In this document: piece by piece, positions 1 through 5,441 of the stretch
Numbering within the stretch: the first letter of the stretch is position 1
Layout: each line of letters starts with the position of its first letter
NCBI GenBank assembly: GCA_050734915.1
Contig: JBOHUX010000157.1
Location: 1 to 5,441, forward strand
DNA from: JBOHUX01 sp050734915
GTDB lineage: Bacteria > Chloroflexota > Dormibacteria > Dormibacterales > Dormibacteraceae
Length of the DNA: 5,441 nucleotides
Direction: 5' to 3'
Program-made: the position numbers and the translations under genes
The notes under the pieces: generated by a model
The model's input: only the letters and a program-made list of their open reading frames with translations
What the model was told of the DNA's origin: nothing
Database searches by the model: none

Positions 1-18
1 GGATGGAGGATGGCACGC

Positions 19-1197
19 TCAGAGGCCGGCCAGGGCCGCCCAGTCGCGGACGCCGAGCCGGTGCAGGGCGCGGCCGCCGTCATTGACCTCGAGCAGGGCC
101 TCCAGAGCCGAGGGGCGTCCGGCCAGGCCGCCCAGCGCGCGCCCGGCGCGCCGCTCGGAGCGCGTCAGCGACAGCGCCAGGCGGCTGACCCACCAGCGGC
201 GCCGCCACTGGGACGCGATCCATCTCCGGTAGCGCGGGGCCGCCCCCTCCAGACCAGCGTCGAGCAGGCGGGCCAACGCGGCGGCCGCGGTCAGGGCCGC
301 CGAGATGGCGTCGCCCGTGAGCGGGTCCAGGAAGCCGGCCGCATCGCCGAGCAGGAAGATCCGTCCCTCCGCGACTCTCGGGGGCCGGATGCGGAACGGG
401 CCGGCGCCCCGAAGCCGGCCGTGCGGCGCCCCCCCCAGCTCCGGGTGGGCGAGGCCGACGAGATGGTCGAAGGTCTCGGCGACGGTCGCACCGCGGTGCC
501 GGAGGCTGCCTCGGCCGCCCAGCACCGCCACCAGCAGCTCGTCGCGGCCGCTGGGGGCGGCGTAGACCTCGACCCCCGGCAGGAGCGTCACCACGATCTC
601 GTGCACGCCATGTCCGGGCACGTCCAGGTGGCCGAGGACGGCATGCCGGTGGGGTGGCCGCGCCACACCCTCCCAGCCGAGGAGGCGGGCCGCCGTGGAG
701 CGAATCCCGTCGGCAGCCACCGCGGCGCGGGCTCTCAGGTCGCCTCGACTCGTGCTCAGGACGATGGCATCCCTCACCGTCCGGATACCGTCCAGGGTGA
801 CGCCCGTGTGGAGCTCCACCTCGGGAGTGGACGCCGCCGCCCCGGCCAGTAGGGCGTCGAAGCGGATGCGCCGCACCCCATGGCCGCGCCCGCTCCGGAA
901 GGCGCCCTGGGCCTGGCGCCCGTCCGGGAGCCGGTAGCGGACACCGCTCAGGCTCGGGAAGTCCGCCTCGGCGAGGTCGATGCCGAGCCCCATCAGCACC
1001 TTCACGCCGCTCGGCATCAGGCCCTCGCCGCAGGGCTTGTCCCGCGGGAATCGGGAGCGGTCGATGAGGATGGCGTGGTGCCCGAGCCGGCCCAGGCTGG
1101 CCGCGAGCGCCGAGCCCGCCGGCCCCGCCCCGATCACGGCGACCTCGGCGTCTGGCAGCACCTCGGCCTCACCGTACCAGTCCGCCGCCCAGCCCAT
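19..1197 (-). CDS. FAD-dependent oxidoreductase, geranylgeranyl reductase family
   Basis: A 392-residue flavoprotein of the geranylgeranyl reductase / aromatic-ring hydroxylase-like superfamily. Members use FAD and a reductant to reduce isoprenoid double bonds, or to oxidise or halogenate hydrophobic substrates. Seen in the translation: an N-terminal Rossmann motif VAVIGAGPAGSALA (about residues 19-32); an acidic residue ending the second strand (Asp46); the family signature KPCGEGLMPSG (54-64); an ADGIRS motif (162-167); and the second FAD-binding motif GDAAGFLDPLTGD (284-296). A basic, Trp-rich helical C-terminus follows. Length is normal for the family. I chose the ATG at 1197; a GTG at 1161 (residue 13) is a real alternative, because GAGG lies five bases before it and the Rossmann fold begins just after. 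The same frame stays open far upstream to about 2421, but that part is antisense to the kinase-like gene and carries no family motif. The gene is divergent from the kinase-like gene. The substrate cannot be read from the sequence; a role in lipid, quinone or polyketide tailoring is equally possible. Confidence 0.9.
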   Translation of the reverse strand: MGWAADWYGEAEVLPDAEVAVIGAGPAGSALAASLGRLGHHAILIDRSRFPRDKPCGEGLMPSGVKVLMGLGIDLAEADFPSLSGVRYRLPDGRQAQGAFRSGRGHGVRRIRFDALLAGAAASTPEVELHTGVTLDGIRTVRDAIVLSTSRGDLRARAAVAADGIRSTAARLLGWEGVARPPHRHAVLGHLDVPGHGVHEIVVTLLPGVEVYAAPSGRDELLVAVLGGRGSLRHRGATVAETFDHLVGLAHPELGGAPHGRLRGAGPFRIRPPRVAEGRIFLLGDAAGFLDPLTGDAISAALTAAAALARLLDAGLEGAAPRYRRWIASQWRRRWWVSRLALSLTRSERRAGRALGGLAGRPSALEALLEVNDGGRALHRLGVRDWAALAGL

Positions 1198-1293
1198 GAT
1201 GCGGGTTTCGGGCCGGCACCGCGTCTGGTACCCCACAGACCCCACATGGTGGCCTTGCCTGGGACCCTGCGCACAGGATAGAGTACGTATCCA
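1198..1293. promoter_or_regulatory. Divergent intergenic region between flavoprotein and kinase-like genes
   Basis: These 96 bases separate two divergently transcribed genes and must hold both promoters unless transcription starts inside a gene. They contain an 8-base direct repeat ACCCCACA (1230-1237 and 1239-1246) and a 5-base inverted repeat GGATA/TATCC (1276-1280 and 1288-1292). A sigma-70-like hexamer pair lies on the plus strand (separate entry). I found no convincing -35/-10 pair for the minus-strand gene. The repeats could be operators, but they are short and could arise by chance. Confidence 0.5.
1255..1284 (+). promoter_or_regulatory. Possible sigma-70-like promoter of the kinase-like gene
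   Basis: TTGCCT (1255-1260, four of six consensus positions) is followed after 18 bases by TAGAGT (1279-1284, four of six). The expected transcription start would be about 1290-1294, on or just before the ATG at 1294, which would give a leaderless or nearly leaderless message. No Shine-Dalgarno sequence lies at normal distance from that ATG; the closest, AGGA at 1275-1278, is 15 bases away. The match is moderate and the organism's promoter preferences are unknown. Confidence 0.3.
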
Positions 1294-2766
1294 ATGCTCC
1301 AGCCGATGGATTCCGGTCGCCCTCGCCCTCCCGGCACGCCCCCGTCGGCCCCCCGGCTCGAGCTCGGGGGACCCCTCGGCGAGGGGCGCCACGGTCCGAC
1401 CTGGCGAGCCCGGCTCGACGGCGTCGTGGTGACTGCCAAGCGCCTGCCCAAGCCGGGGACGCGGCCGTCCGGCCTGCTCAAGAGGCTCGCCGATGCATCC
1501 GCGGTCCGCGACGCCCACCTCCTCCCGATCCTCCTCGCCCGCCGCGAGGCGGGCTCGGTCTGGGTCGTATGCGAGCTGGATACCGGCGTCTCGCTGGCTC
1601 GGCTGACGGGGGGTCGGAAGCTTCCCCGCGCCTGCGCGATCAGCGTCGCCCTGGGCGTTCTCAACGGCCTCACAGGCCTTCACCAGGCGGGTCTCTGGCA
1701 CGGGGCGGTCCACCCCGGCAACGTCCACGTGGGGCGGGACGGGAACGTGCGACTCGGCCATTTCGCGCTGGGGGCGCCCGGCCACGGCCAGTCCGCGGCG
1801 GCTCTGCGTGCAGCCGACGTGAGGGCGGCCGGCACGCTGCTGCTGGGCCTGCTCGGCATCCACGCCGGGACGCGCCGCAAGGCACCCCGGGTTGCCTCGA
1901 CTCCGATCGGAGAGGCCGCGCTGGCGATGGCGACAGTGGCGGAGTCGCGTTCGGGCTATGAGGCGGCGCGCGCGAGCCTCGCTCTCTGGGAGTCGGGAGG
2001 CCGGCTGGCCGCCACCCGGCGCCAGGCCCAGGCCAGACAGGAGCTGGCCCGTCTGGTCGAGGTGGCGCTGCGGCCCGCGGGCGCCGGCGGGGGATCGGAC
2101 CGGGTGTCGGGGGCGGTGGAGGAGCCCCCGGCCGCGGGACGTGTGGGCGGAGCGCACGCGGTGGCACTCGCCGCCCCCCGGAGGGTGTCTCCGCCGTGGC
2201 GGGGCGTCGCCGTCGGGATGGGCCTGGTGGCCGCGTGCGCACTGCTGACGGTGGCATCCTTCCACTTCCCCAGCCTTGCCGCCGGCATCACGGCGGCGCC
2301 CGGGCCCACCCCCGTCGCCCAGCGACCCGATCTGGGGCCGGCTCCCTTCCCGCCCCCGCCCCCGGCCGCCGCCCCCCGGACCCCCCCCGTCCCCAAGCCG
2401 GCGGCCGGATCCGTGCTGCATTCGGCCTCACTGGGGCCGGCTGGCGCGGGCGCGGTGCTCGCCGTCTCCGCCTGGCTCGCGGGCGCCTGTGGACCCCCAG
2501 CCGGGTGCCCGGTCGCCGTCCAGGTCTCCCTCAGGCCCGCCCTCACCAGCCGGGCGGTGAGCTGGGAATTGGACTCGGTCAACGCGTGCACGGGCGCGGC
2601 CACGGTGCTGGCCCGGGACAGTGTCGTCGCCCGCCCAGGGTGGACCCGCGTTCTGGGCGTCAGCGAGGTGCAGCCGCCCGGATCGAGCCTGCTGGTCGCG
2701 GTCACCCGCGAGCCCGCCCACGCGGCGTCGGCGCCATTGCGGATGGAGATGCCGCCGGCCTGCTGA
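1294..2766 (+). CDS. Transmembrane Ser/Thr protein kinase homologue, probable pseudokinase
   Basis: A 490-residue protein with a cytoplasmic kinase fold (about 22-232), a predicted helix (241-260), a flexible linker, one membrane span (about 304-325), a proline-rich stalk (335-371) and an outer domain of about 118 residues with Cys399, Cys405, Cys432 and C-terminal Cys490. Kinase-fold evidence: glycine-rich loop GEGRHG (29-34), the VAK-like lysine (Lys49) in VVVTAKRL, the block LHQAGLWHGAVHPGNVHV (129-146) at the catalytic-loop position, and ADVRAAGTLLLGLLG (174-188) at the helix-F position. HRDxKPxN reads HGAVHPGN, so the catalytic Asp is Ala138 and the catalytic-loop Lys is His140; only Asn143 remains. 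DFG reads HFA (156-158). The segment between DFG and helix F is about 16 residues, far shorter than usual, with no APE motif. Phosphotransfer therefore looks lost, and a signalling or scaffold role is inferred. An in-frame ATG at 1306 is an alternative start. The outer domain resembles nothing I recognise. Confidence 0.85.
   Translation: MLQPMDSGRPRPPGTPPSAPRLELGGPLGEGRHGPTWRARLDGVVVTAKRLPKPGTRPSGLLKRLADASAVRDAHLLPILLARREAGSVWVVCELDTGVSLARLTGGRKLPRACAISVALGVLNGLTGLHQAGLWHGAVHPGNVHVGRDGNVRLGHFALGAPGHGQSAAALRAADVRAAGTLLLGLLGIHAGTRRKAPRVASTPIGEAALAMATVAESRSGYEAARASLALWESGGRLAATRRQAQARQELARLVEVALRPAGAGGGSDRVSGAVEEPPAAGRVGGAHAVALAAPRRVSPPWRGVAVGMGLVAACALLTVASFHFPSLAAGITAAPGPTPVAQRPDLGPAPFPPPPPAAAPRTPPVPKPAAGSVLHSASLGPAGAGAVLAVSAWLAGACGPPAGCPVAVQVSLRPALTSRAVSWELDSVNACTGAATVLARDSVVARPGWTRVLGVSEVQPPGSSLLVAVTREPAHAASAPLRMEMPPAC
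2345..2394 (+). repeat. C-rich tract encoding the proline-rich stalk
   Basis: Within the kinase-like gene, runs of C follow each other closely: three bases at 2349-2351, five at 2353-2357, five at 2359-2363, six at 2372-2377, eight at 2381-2388 and four at 2391-2394. The tract encodes proline- and alanine-rich residues just outside the membrane. On the opposite strand the same bases form several G-runs separated by short gaps, which fits the pattern of a potential G-quadruplex. The C8 run is a plausible site for replication slippage or for a sequencing or assembly error; the frame is intact as given. Confidence 0.6.
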
Positions 2767-2780
2767 GGGGCCGGGCCCCT
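2766..2780 (+). repeat. GC-rich perfect palindrome at the end of the kinase-like gene
   Basis: AGGGGCC-G-GGCCCCT is a perfect inverted repeat that begins on the last base of the TGA stop. As RNA it can form a six-base-pair stem with a CGG loop. No run of T follows within the next dozen bases, so it is not a standard intrinsic terminator. It may weaken read-through or protect the transcript's 3' end, or it may be chance in a GC-rich sequence. Confidence 0.35.
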
Positions 2781-2992
2781 GGCGCCCGATGAGGTTGTTC
2801 TAGATGAGTAATTCCGAATATCGCCGGGTCTTCGGCGCCCATGCACCCCATCTGGCGGCCCGGCTTCTCCGCTCCTCTCTTACGCAGCTACGGCTGCGCG
2901 CGCTCCGGTGCTGGGCGCCGAGCCACCATCTAGGGCACCTGGCCACCGAATCTCTCGCCGCCATTAGGAATCACTCATCTAGAGTTCAGGCC
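2767..2992 (+). promoter_or_regulatory. Probable untranslated leader upstream of the CoA ligase
   Basis: This stretch lies between the kinase-like stop codon and my preferred ligase start. It can be translated in the ligase frame from an ATG at 2804, which has GAGG nine bases before it (2791-2794), but the composition argues against coding. About a third of codons 2-62 end in A or T, against only a few percent in the ligase body. The rare tetramer CTAG occurs three times (2800, 2930, 2979). CATCTAG is repeated at 2927-2933 and 2976-2982. I see no strong -35/-10 pair, no recognisable riboswitch and no T-rich terminator. If the ATG at 2804 is in fact used, this is a 63-residue Arg/Leu-rich N-terminal extension. 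Confidence 0.45.
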
Positions 2993-4624
2993 GTGGCGAG
3001 CGAGCTCGTCCCCGGCGGTCGCGCCGGGCCCATCCCCGCGGTGACCGTGCCGGAGTCGTTCAATGTGGCGGACTGGCTGGTAGATCGCCACCTTCGCGAG
3101 GGCCGGGGGGAACGGACGGCGATCGTCTGCGGGGACCAGACCGTCACCTACGCGCAGCTCGCGGAGCGCTCCAGCCGCTTCGCGAACGCGCTCCGGGGTC
3201 TGGGCGCGCGGCGGGATGAGCGGGTGATGCTGCTGCTCCTCGACTCGCCCGCCTTCGCGTACGCCTTCTTCGGCGCCCAGAAGGTGGGGGCGGTGCCGAT
3301 CCCGACCAACACGCTGCTCCGGTCGCCGGACTACCGCTACATGCTCGACGACTCGCGCGCGTCGGTGCTGGTGATCAGCGACGTGCTGCTGCCGGCGGTC
3401 CAATCGATCCCACGGGCCGAGCTTCCGCACCTCCGCGAGATCGTGGTCGCCGGCCGGGCGCCGGCCGGGATGCGGAGTCTGGACGAGGTGCTGGCCTCAG
3501 CCGCCGCCGACCCAAAGACAGCCCCCACCCATCGCGACGATGTCGCCTTCTGGCTCTACTCCTCGGGCACCACCGGCTTCCCCAAGGGCGCGATCCACCT
3601 CCATCACGACATCGTCCACACGGTCGAGCTGTACGCGAAGCCGGTGCTCGGGATCGGCGAGTCGGATCGGACCTTCTCGGTCGCCAAGCTCTTCTTCGCC
3701 TACGGGCTCGGCAACGCCCTCACCTTTCCTCTGGCGGTCGGAGCCACCACCATCCTCTGCCCCGACGCGCCGGCGCCGGCCGCCGTCATGGAGCAGGTCG
3801 AGCGCTTCCGGCCGACCCTCCTCTTCTCGGTGCCGACCGGCTACGCACAGCTGCTCGCCCAGCATCGAGAGGGGCCGGAGTACGACCTCTCCTCGGTGCG
3901 CCAGGGCGTCTCCGCCGGGGAGGCGCTGCCGAGGTCGATCTTCGAGCGCTTCCGGGAGCGCTTCGGGGTCGAGATCCTGGACGGCATCGGCTCCACCGAG
4001 ATCCTGCACATCTTCATCTCCAACCGCGCGGGGCGGGTGCGGGCGGGCTCGAGCGGGGAGCTGGTGGCCGGCTACGAGGCCCGGCTGCTCGACGACGAGG
4101 GGGCGGAGGTGGCGGCGGGCGAGATCGGCAATCTCCTGATCAGGGGTGACAGCACCTGCTCCGGCTACTGGAACAAGCACGAGCGGACCAAGGACACCAT
4201 CGAGGGGCACTGGATCCGGACCGGCGACAAGTACTGGCGCGACGAGGACGGCTACTTCTGGTACGGGGGGCGCACCGACGACATGATCAAGGCGGGTGGG
4301 ATCTGGGTGAGCCCGGTCGAGATCGAGAACACGCTGCTCGAGCATCCGGCCGTGAAGGAGGCCGGCGTGGTCGCCCACCGCGACCAGGACCAGCTCCAAA
4401 AGCCGCTCGCCTACGTCGTTCTGGCGCCCGGCCAGGAGCCGACCGGCGAGCTCGCCCAGGAGCTGCAGGACTTCGTCCGGGCTCGGATCGCCGAGTACAA
4501 GCGGCCGCGCTGGATCCGCTTCATCTCGGAGCTGCCCAAGACGGCCACCGGCAAGACACAGCGCTTCCGGCTCCGCGAGCTCGACCAACCCCACCGGCCG
4601 GACCTCGAGGCCGGCCCCGGATGA
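2993..4624 (+). CDS. Benzoate-CoA ligase family protein (aromatic acid:CoA ligase)
   Basis: A 543-residue AMP-forming acyl-CoA synthetase. It would activate an aromatic carboxylate with ATP to an acyl-adenylate and transfer it to CoA, the entry step of benzoate or hydroxybenzoate degradation in the cytoplasm. Counting from the GTG at 2993: the phosphate-binding motif YSSGTTGFPKG (189-199); KLFFAYGLGNALTFPLAVGA (232-251), typical of benzoate-CoA ligases; DGIGSTEILHIF (330-341), the aromatic-ligase form of the A5 motif; the ribose-binding Asp412 in RTGDKYW; the hinge region GGRTDDMIKAGGIWVSP (425-441); and the C-terminal catalytic Lys521 in PKTATGKTQR. All key residues are present. The start is uncertain. 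The ATG at 2804 has a better Shine-Dalgarno sequence and would give 606 residues, but the family is usually about 510-540 long, begins shortly before an FNVADWLVDRHL-like segment, and base use changes near 2990. Specificity (benzoate, 4-hydroxybenzoate or another acid) is not resolved. No ring reductase or oxygenase gene is visible nearby. Confidence 0.92.
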   Translation: MASELVPGGRAGPIPAVTVPESFNVADWLVDRHLREGRGERTAIVCGDQTVTYAQLAERSSRFANALRGLGARRDERVMLLLLDSPAFAYAFFGAQKVGAVPIPTNTLLRSPDYRYMLDDSRASVLVISDVLLPAVQSIPRAELPHLREIVVAGRAPAGMRSLDEVLASAAADPKTAPTHRDDVAFWLYSSGTTGFPKGAIHLHHDIVHTVELYAKPVLGIGESDRTFSVAKLFFAYGLGNALTFPLAVGATTILCPDAPAPAAVMEQVERFRPTLLFSVPTGYAQLLAQHREGPEYDLSSVRQGVSAGEALPRSIFERFRERFGVEILDGIGSTEILHIFISNRAGRVRAGSSGELVAGYEARLLDDEGAEVAAGEIGNLLIRGDSTCSGYWNKHERTKDTIEGHWIRTGDKYWRDEDGYFWYGGRTDDMIKAGGIWVSPVEIENTLLEHPAVKEAGVVAHRDQDQLQKPLAYVVLAPGQEPTGELAQELQDFVRARIAEYKRPRWIRFISELPKTATGKTQRFRLRELDQPHRPDLEAGPG

Positions 4625-4628
4625 GGGA

Positions 4629-5042
4629 TCAGACGGTGGTCGTGGGCGGGAGCATGGCGGTGCAGAAGGCGCAGCGCCGGGCGCCGATCGGGATCTCGCT
4701 CAGGCACTCGGGGCAGCGGGCCGTGGTCGGATCCGGGGGCCTCTCGCGCCGGGACCGCGCCATGAGGGCGTTGACCGGCTTGATGACGAGGAAGAAGACC
4801 ACCGCGGCGATGATGAGGAACGAGATCACCGCGTTGATGAACTCGCCGTAGAGGAACTTCGAGTGGTTCACGGTGAACGTGAGCCCCGAGAAGTCGGGCT
4901 TGCCGACGATGGCGGCGATGAGCGGCGTCAGGAGGTCCTTGACCAGTGCCGCGATGACGGCCCCGAAGGCGATCCCGATCACGACCGCCACCGCCAGATC
5001 GAGCATGTTGCCGCGGAGCAGAAAGGCCTTGAAGTCCTTCAT
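4629..5042 (-). CDS. mscL: Large-conductance mechanosensitive channel MscL with C-terminal zinc ribbon
   Basis: A 137-residue inner-membrane channel that opens under membrane tension to release solutes during hypo-osmotic shock; the family forms homopentamers. The N-terminal signature KDFKAFLLRGNMLDLAVAVV (2-21) and the following GIAFG are diagnostic. The first membrane span is about 14-45, an extracellular loop with KPDFSGLTFTVNH follows (48-60), and the second span is about 68-94. After a charged linker (95-109) comes CPEC (110-113), ten residues, then CAFC (124-127): a zinc-ribbon pattern in the cytoplasmic tail, where E. coli MscL has a helical bundle. Total length is normal (E. coli 136). 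The ATG at 5042 is supported by GAGG nine bases upstream (5055-5052) and by the conserved N-terminus. Its stop codon faces the ligase stop with four bases between, and no terminator fits there. It is probably transcribed on its own. Confidence 0.97.
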   Translation of the reverse strand: MKDFKAFLLRGNMLDLAVAVVIGIAFGAVIAALVKDLLTPLIAAIVGKPDFSGLTFTVNHSKFLYGEFINAVISFLIIAAVVFFLVIKPVNALMARSRRERPPDPTTARCPECLSEIPIGARRCAFCTAMLPPTTTV

Positions 5043-5051
5043 CGGTTCTTG

Positions 5052-5055
5052 CCTC
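5052..5055 (-). promoter_or_regulatory. Ribosome binding site of mscL
   Basis: GAGG on the minus strand ends nine bases before the ATG at 5042. Spacing and sequence fit a Shine-Dalgarno site and support the chosen mscL start. Confidence 0.6.
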
Positions 5056-5305
5056 GAATCGGCTGGCGTTGGACACCGTGCATGGTAATCGGGCCGGTCC
5101 TCGACAGGCGTCCCCCGGAGCTGATGAGCTTGGGGCGCATCTCCCGCGTCATCTCAGACCAGCCTAGGTCCCGGCGCCGATCGATGACTCGGAGCGCGGC
5201 ACGAGAGCGATCCCATTCAGAGGGGAAGAAGAATCGAAACATTCGTTGCCCGCGTTTGAGAGGTGGGCACATCATGATCCCGCCAGAGCAGGCTCACCAG
5301 CCAGA

Positions 5306-5334
5306 CGTATCGTTCCGGGGCCACGTCCAGTCAA
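5306..5334 (-). promoter_or_regulatory. Possible sigma-70-like promoter reading toward mscL
   Basis: On the minus strand TTGACT (5334-5329, five of six consensus positions) is followed by exactly 17 bases and then GATACG (5311-5306, three of six). Transcription would start near 5299 and give a leader of about 255 bases before mscL. The -10 match is weak, so this is a candidate only. Confidence 0.3.
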
Positions 5335-5371
5335 GTGGTGTACGAGGTGACGACCAAGTCATCCACCAACA

Positions 5372-5441
5372 TCAGCTGACCGCCGCCAGCTCGGGCACCA
5401 CCTCCTCCTCGAGCTCGGGCAGCTGAGCCAGCTTCAGCGAC
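5372..5441 (-). CDS. C-terminal end of an unrecognised protein (partial)
   Basis: Reading in from the right edge on the minus strand, 22 codons end at a TGA (5374-5372). The tail contains SLKLAQLPELEEEVVPELA: acidic, leucine-rich and amphipathic, with nearly every codon ending in G or C, as in the firm genes of this window. The codon bias and this composition make it a believable protein end, whereas the plus strand here reads low-complexity Ser-rich sequence. I do not recognise the family from so short a piece. It lies upstream of mscL in the same direction with about 330 bases between, so a shared transcript is possible but not shown. No terminator is evident after it. Confidence 0.5.
   Translation of the reverse strand, partial: SLKLAQLPELEEEVVPELAAVS

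Larger units (their letters stand above)
5043..5371. other. Intergenic region upstream of mscL, no convincing gene
   Basis: These 329 bases hold no recognised gene. A 78-codon frame runs on the minus strand from an ATG at 5275 to a TGA at 5041-5039, which overlaps the mscL ATG as ATGA. Its product is Arg-rich without a known motif, about 30% of its codons end in A or T, and it lacks a clear ribosome binding site, so I do not call it a gene. Small palindromes occur, such as ATCATGAT (5271-5278) and CGGCGCCG (5172-5179). One CTAG (about 5164) is present, a tetramer I otherwise saw only in the leader before the ligase. A promoter-like pair is listed separately. Confidence 0.5.

Noticed and set aside
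1..18. A possible GTG start (16-14, minus) of a next gene just after the flavoprotein stop.
   Set aside because: Only a few codons lie in the window and there is no clear ribosome binding site, so it cannot be supported.
10..852. A 280-codon plus-strand frame beginning at the left edge.
   Set aside because: It is antisense to the flavoprotein, rich in Arg, Gly, Ala and Gln, with no domain; the FAD-binding motifs are on the other strand.
1198..2421. The flavoprotein frame stays open upstream on the minus strand and could give an 800-residue protein.
   Set aside because: The added part carries no flavoprotein or other recognisable motif and is antisense to the kinase-like gene, which has clear family motifs on the plus strand. 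Long open antisense frames are expected at this GC content.
2766..2786. An intrinsic terminator after the kinase-like gene.
   Set aside because: The palindrome is strong but has no following T-run, so it is listed only as an inverted repeat.
2804..2992. A separate small gene before the ligase.
   Set aside because: The frame has no stop before the ligase, and the peptide has no recognisable motif and a poor codon bias; it is treated as a leader or an extension.
3497..4594. A 365-codon open frame on the minus strand opposite the ligase.
   Set aside because: The plus strand has all acyl-CoA ligase motifs here; the antisense translation is a low-complexity mirror of GC-rich codons with no recognisable domain.
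4863..5426. A 187-codon plus-strand frame over mscL and its upstream region.
   Set aside because: It is antisense to the MscL N-terminus and ends in a Ser/Thr low-complexity run that mirrors a better coding frame on the minus strand.

Overview
The window is about 70% GC by eye, and its firm genes end nearly every codon in G or C. The gene mix is a geranylgeranyl-reductase-like flavoprotein, a membrane protein kinase homologue, a benzoate-CoA ligase family enzyme and MscL with a zinc ribbon. Together with the composition this suggests a free-living, very GC-rich soil or sediment bacterium. Candidate phylum Rokubacteria/Methylomirabilota or a GC-rich proteobacterium would fit, but this is inference: there is no rRNA or other phylogenetic marker here. 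I see no tRNA, rRNA, CRISPR array, transposase or attachment site.

Layout. (1) 19-1197, minus: FAD-dependent oxidoreductase of the geranylgeranyl reductase family, complete. (2) 1198-1293: 96-base divergent intergenic region with a plausible plus-strand promoter placed so close to the next ATG that its transcript could be nearly leaderless, plus small direct and inverted repeats. (3) 1294-2766, plus: a protein-kinase-fold protein whose catalytic residues are replaced, followed by one membrane span, a proline-rich stalk and a cysteine-containing outer domain. (4) 2767-2992: a stretch of different composition that is open to translation but probably a leader. (5) 2993-4624, plus: benzoate-CoA ligase family enzyme; the open frame extends back to an ATG at 2804. 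(6) 4629-5042, minus: mscL, convergent with the ligase with only four bases between the stop codons. (7) 5043-5371: region upstream of mscL without a convincing gene, holding a promoter-like pair of hexamers and a doubtful 78-codon frame. (8) 5372-5441, minus: the last 22 codons of a gene that enters from the right edge.

How the genes may work together. The ligase would activate an aromatic acid (benzoate or a hydroxybenzoate) to its CoA thioester. The flavoprotein would reduce an isoprenoid chain or act on another hydrophobic substrate. The pseudokinase has the architecture of a transmembrane sensor or scaffold and shares its upstream region with the flavoprotein gene, so co-regulation is possible. 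MscL is an osmotic safety valve and is probably unrelated to the rest. No single pathway or known system joins all four.

The most unusual item is the transmembrane pseudokinase. It combines a missing catalytic Asp, a missing DFG Asp and a strongly shortened activation segment with a retained glycine-rich loop and VAK-like lysine. I do not see a clearly new multi-gene system in this window.
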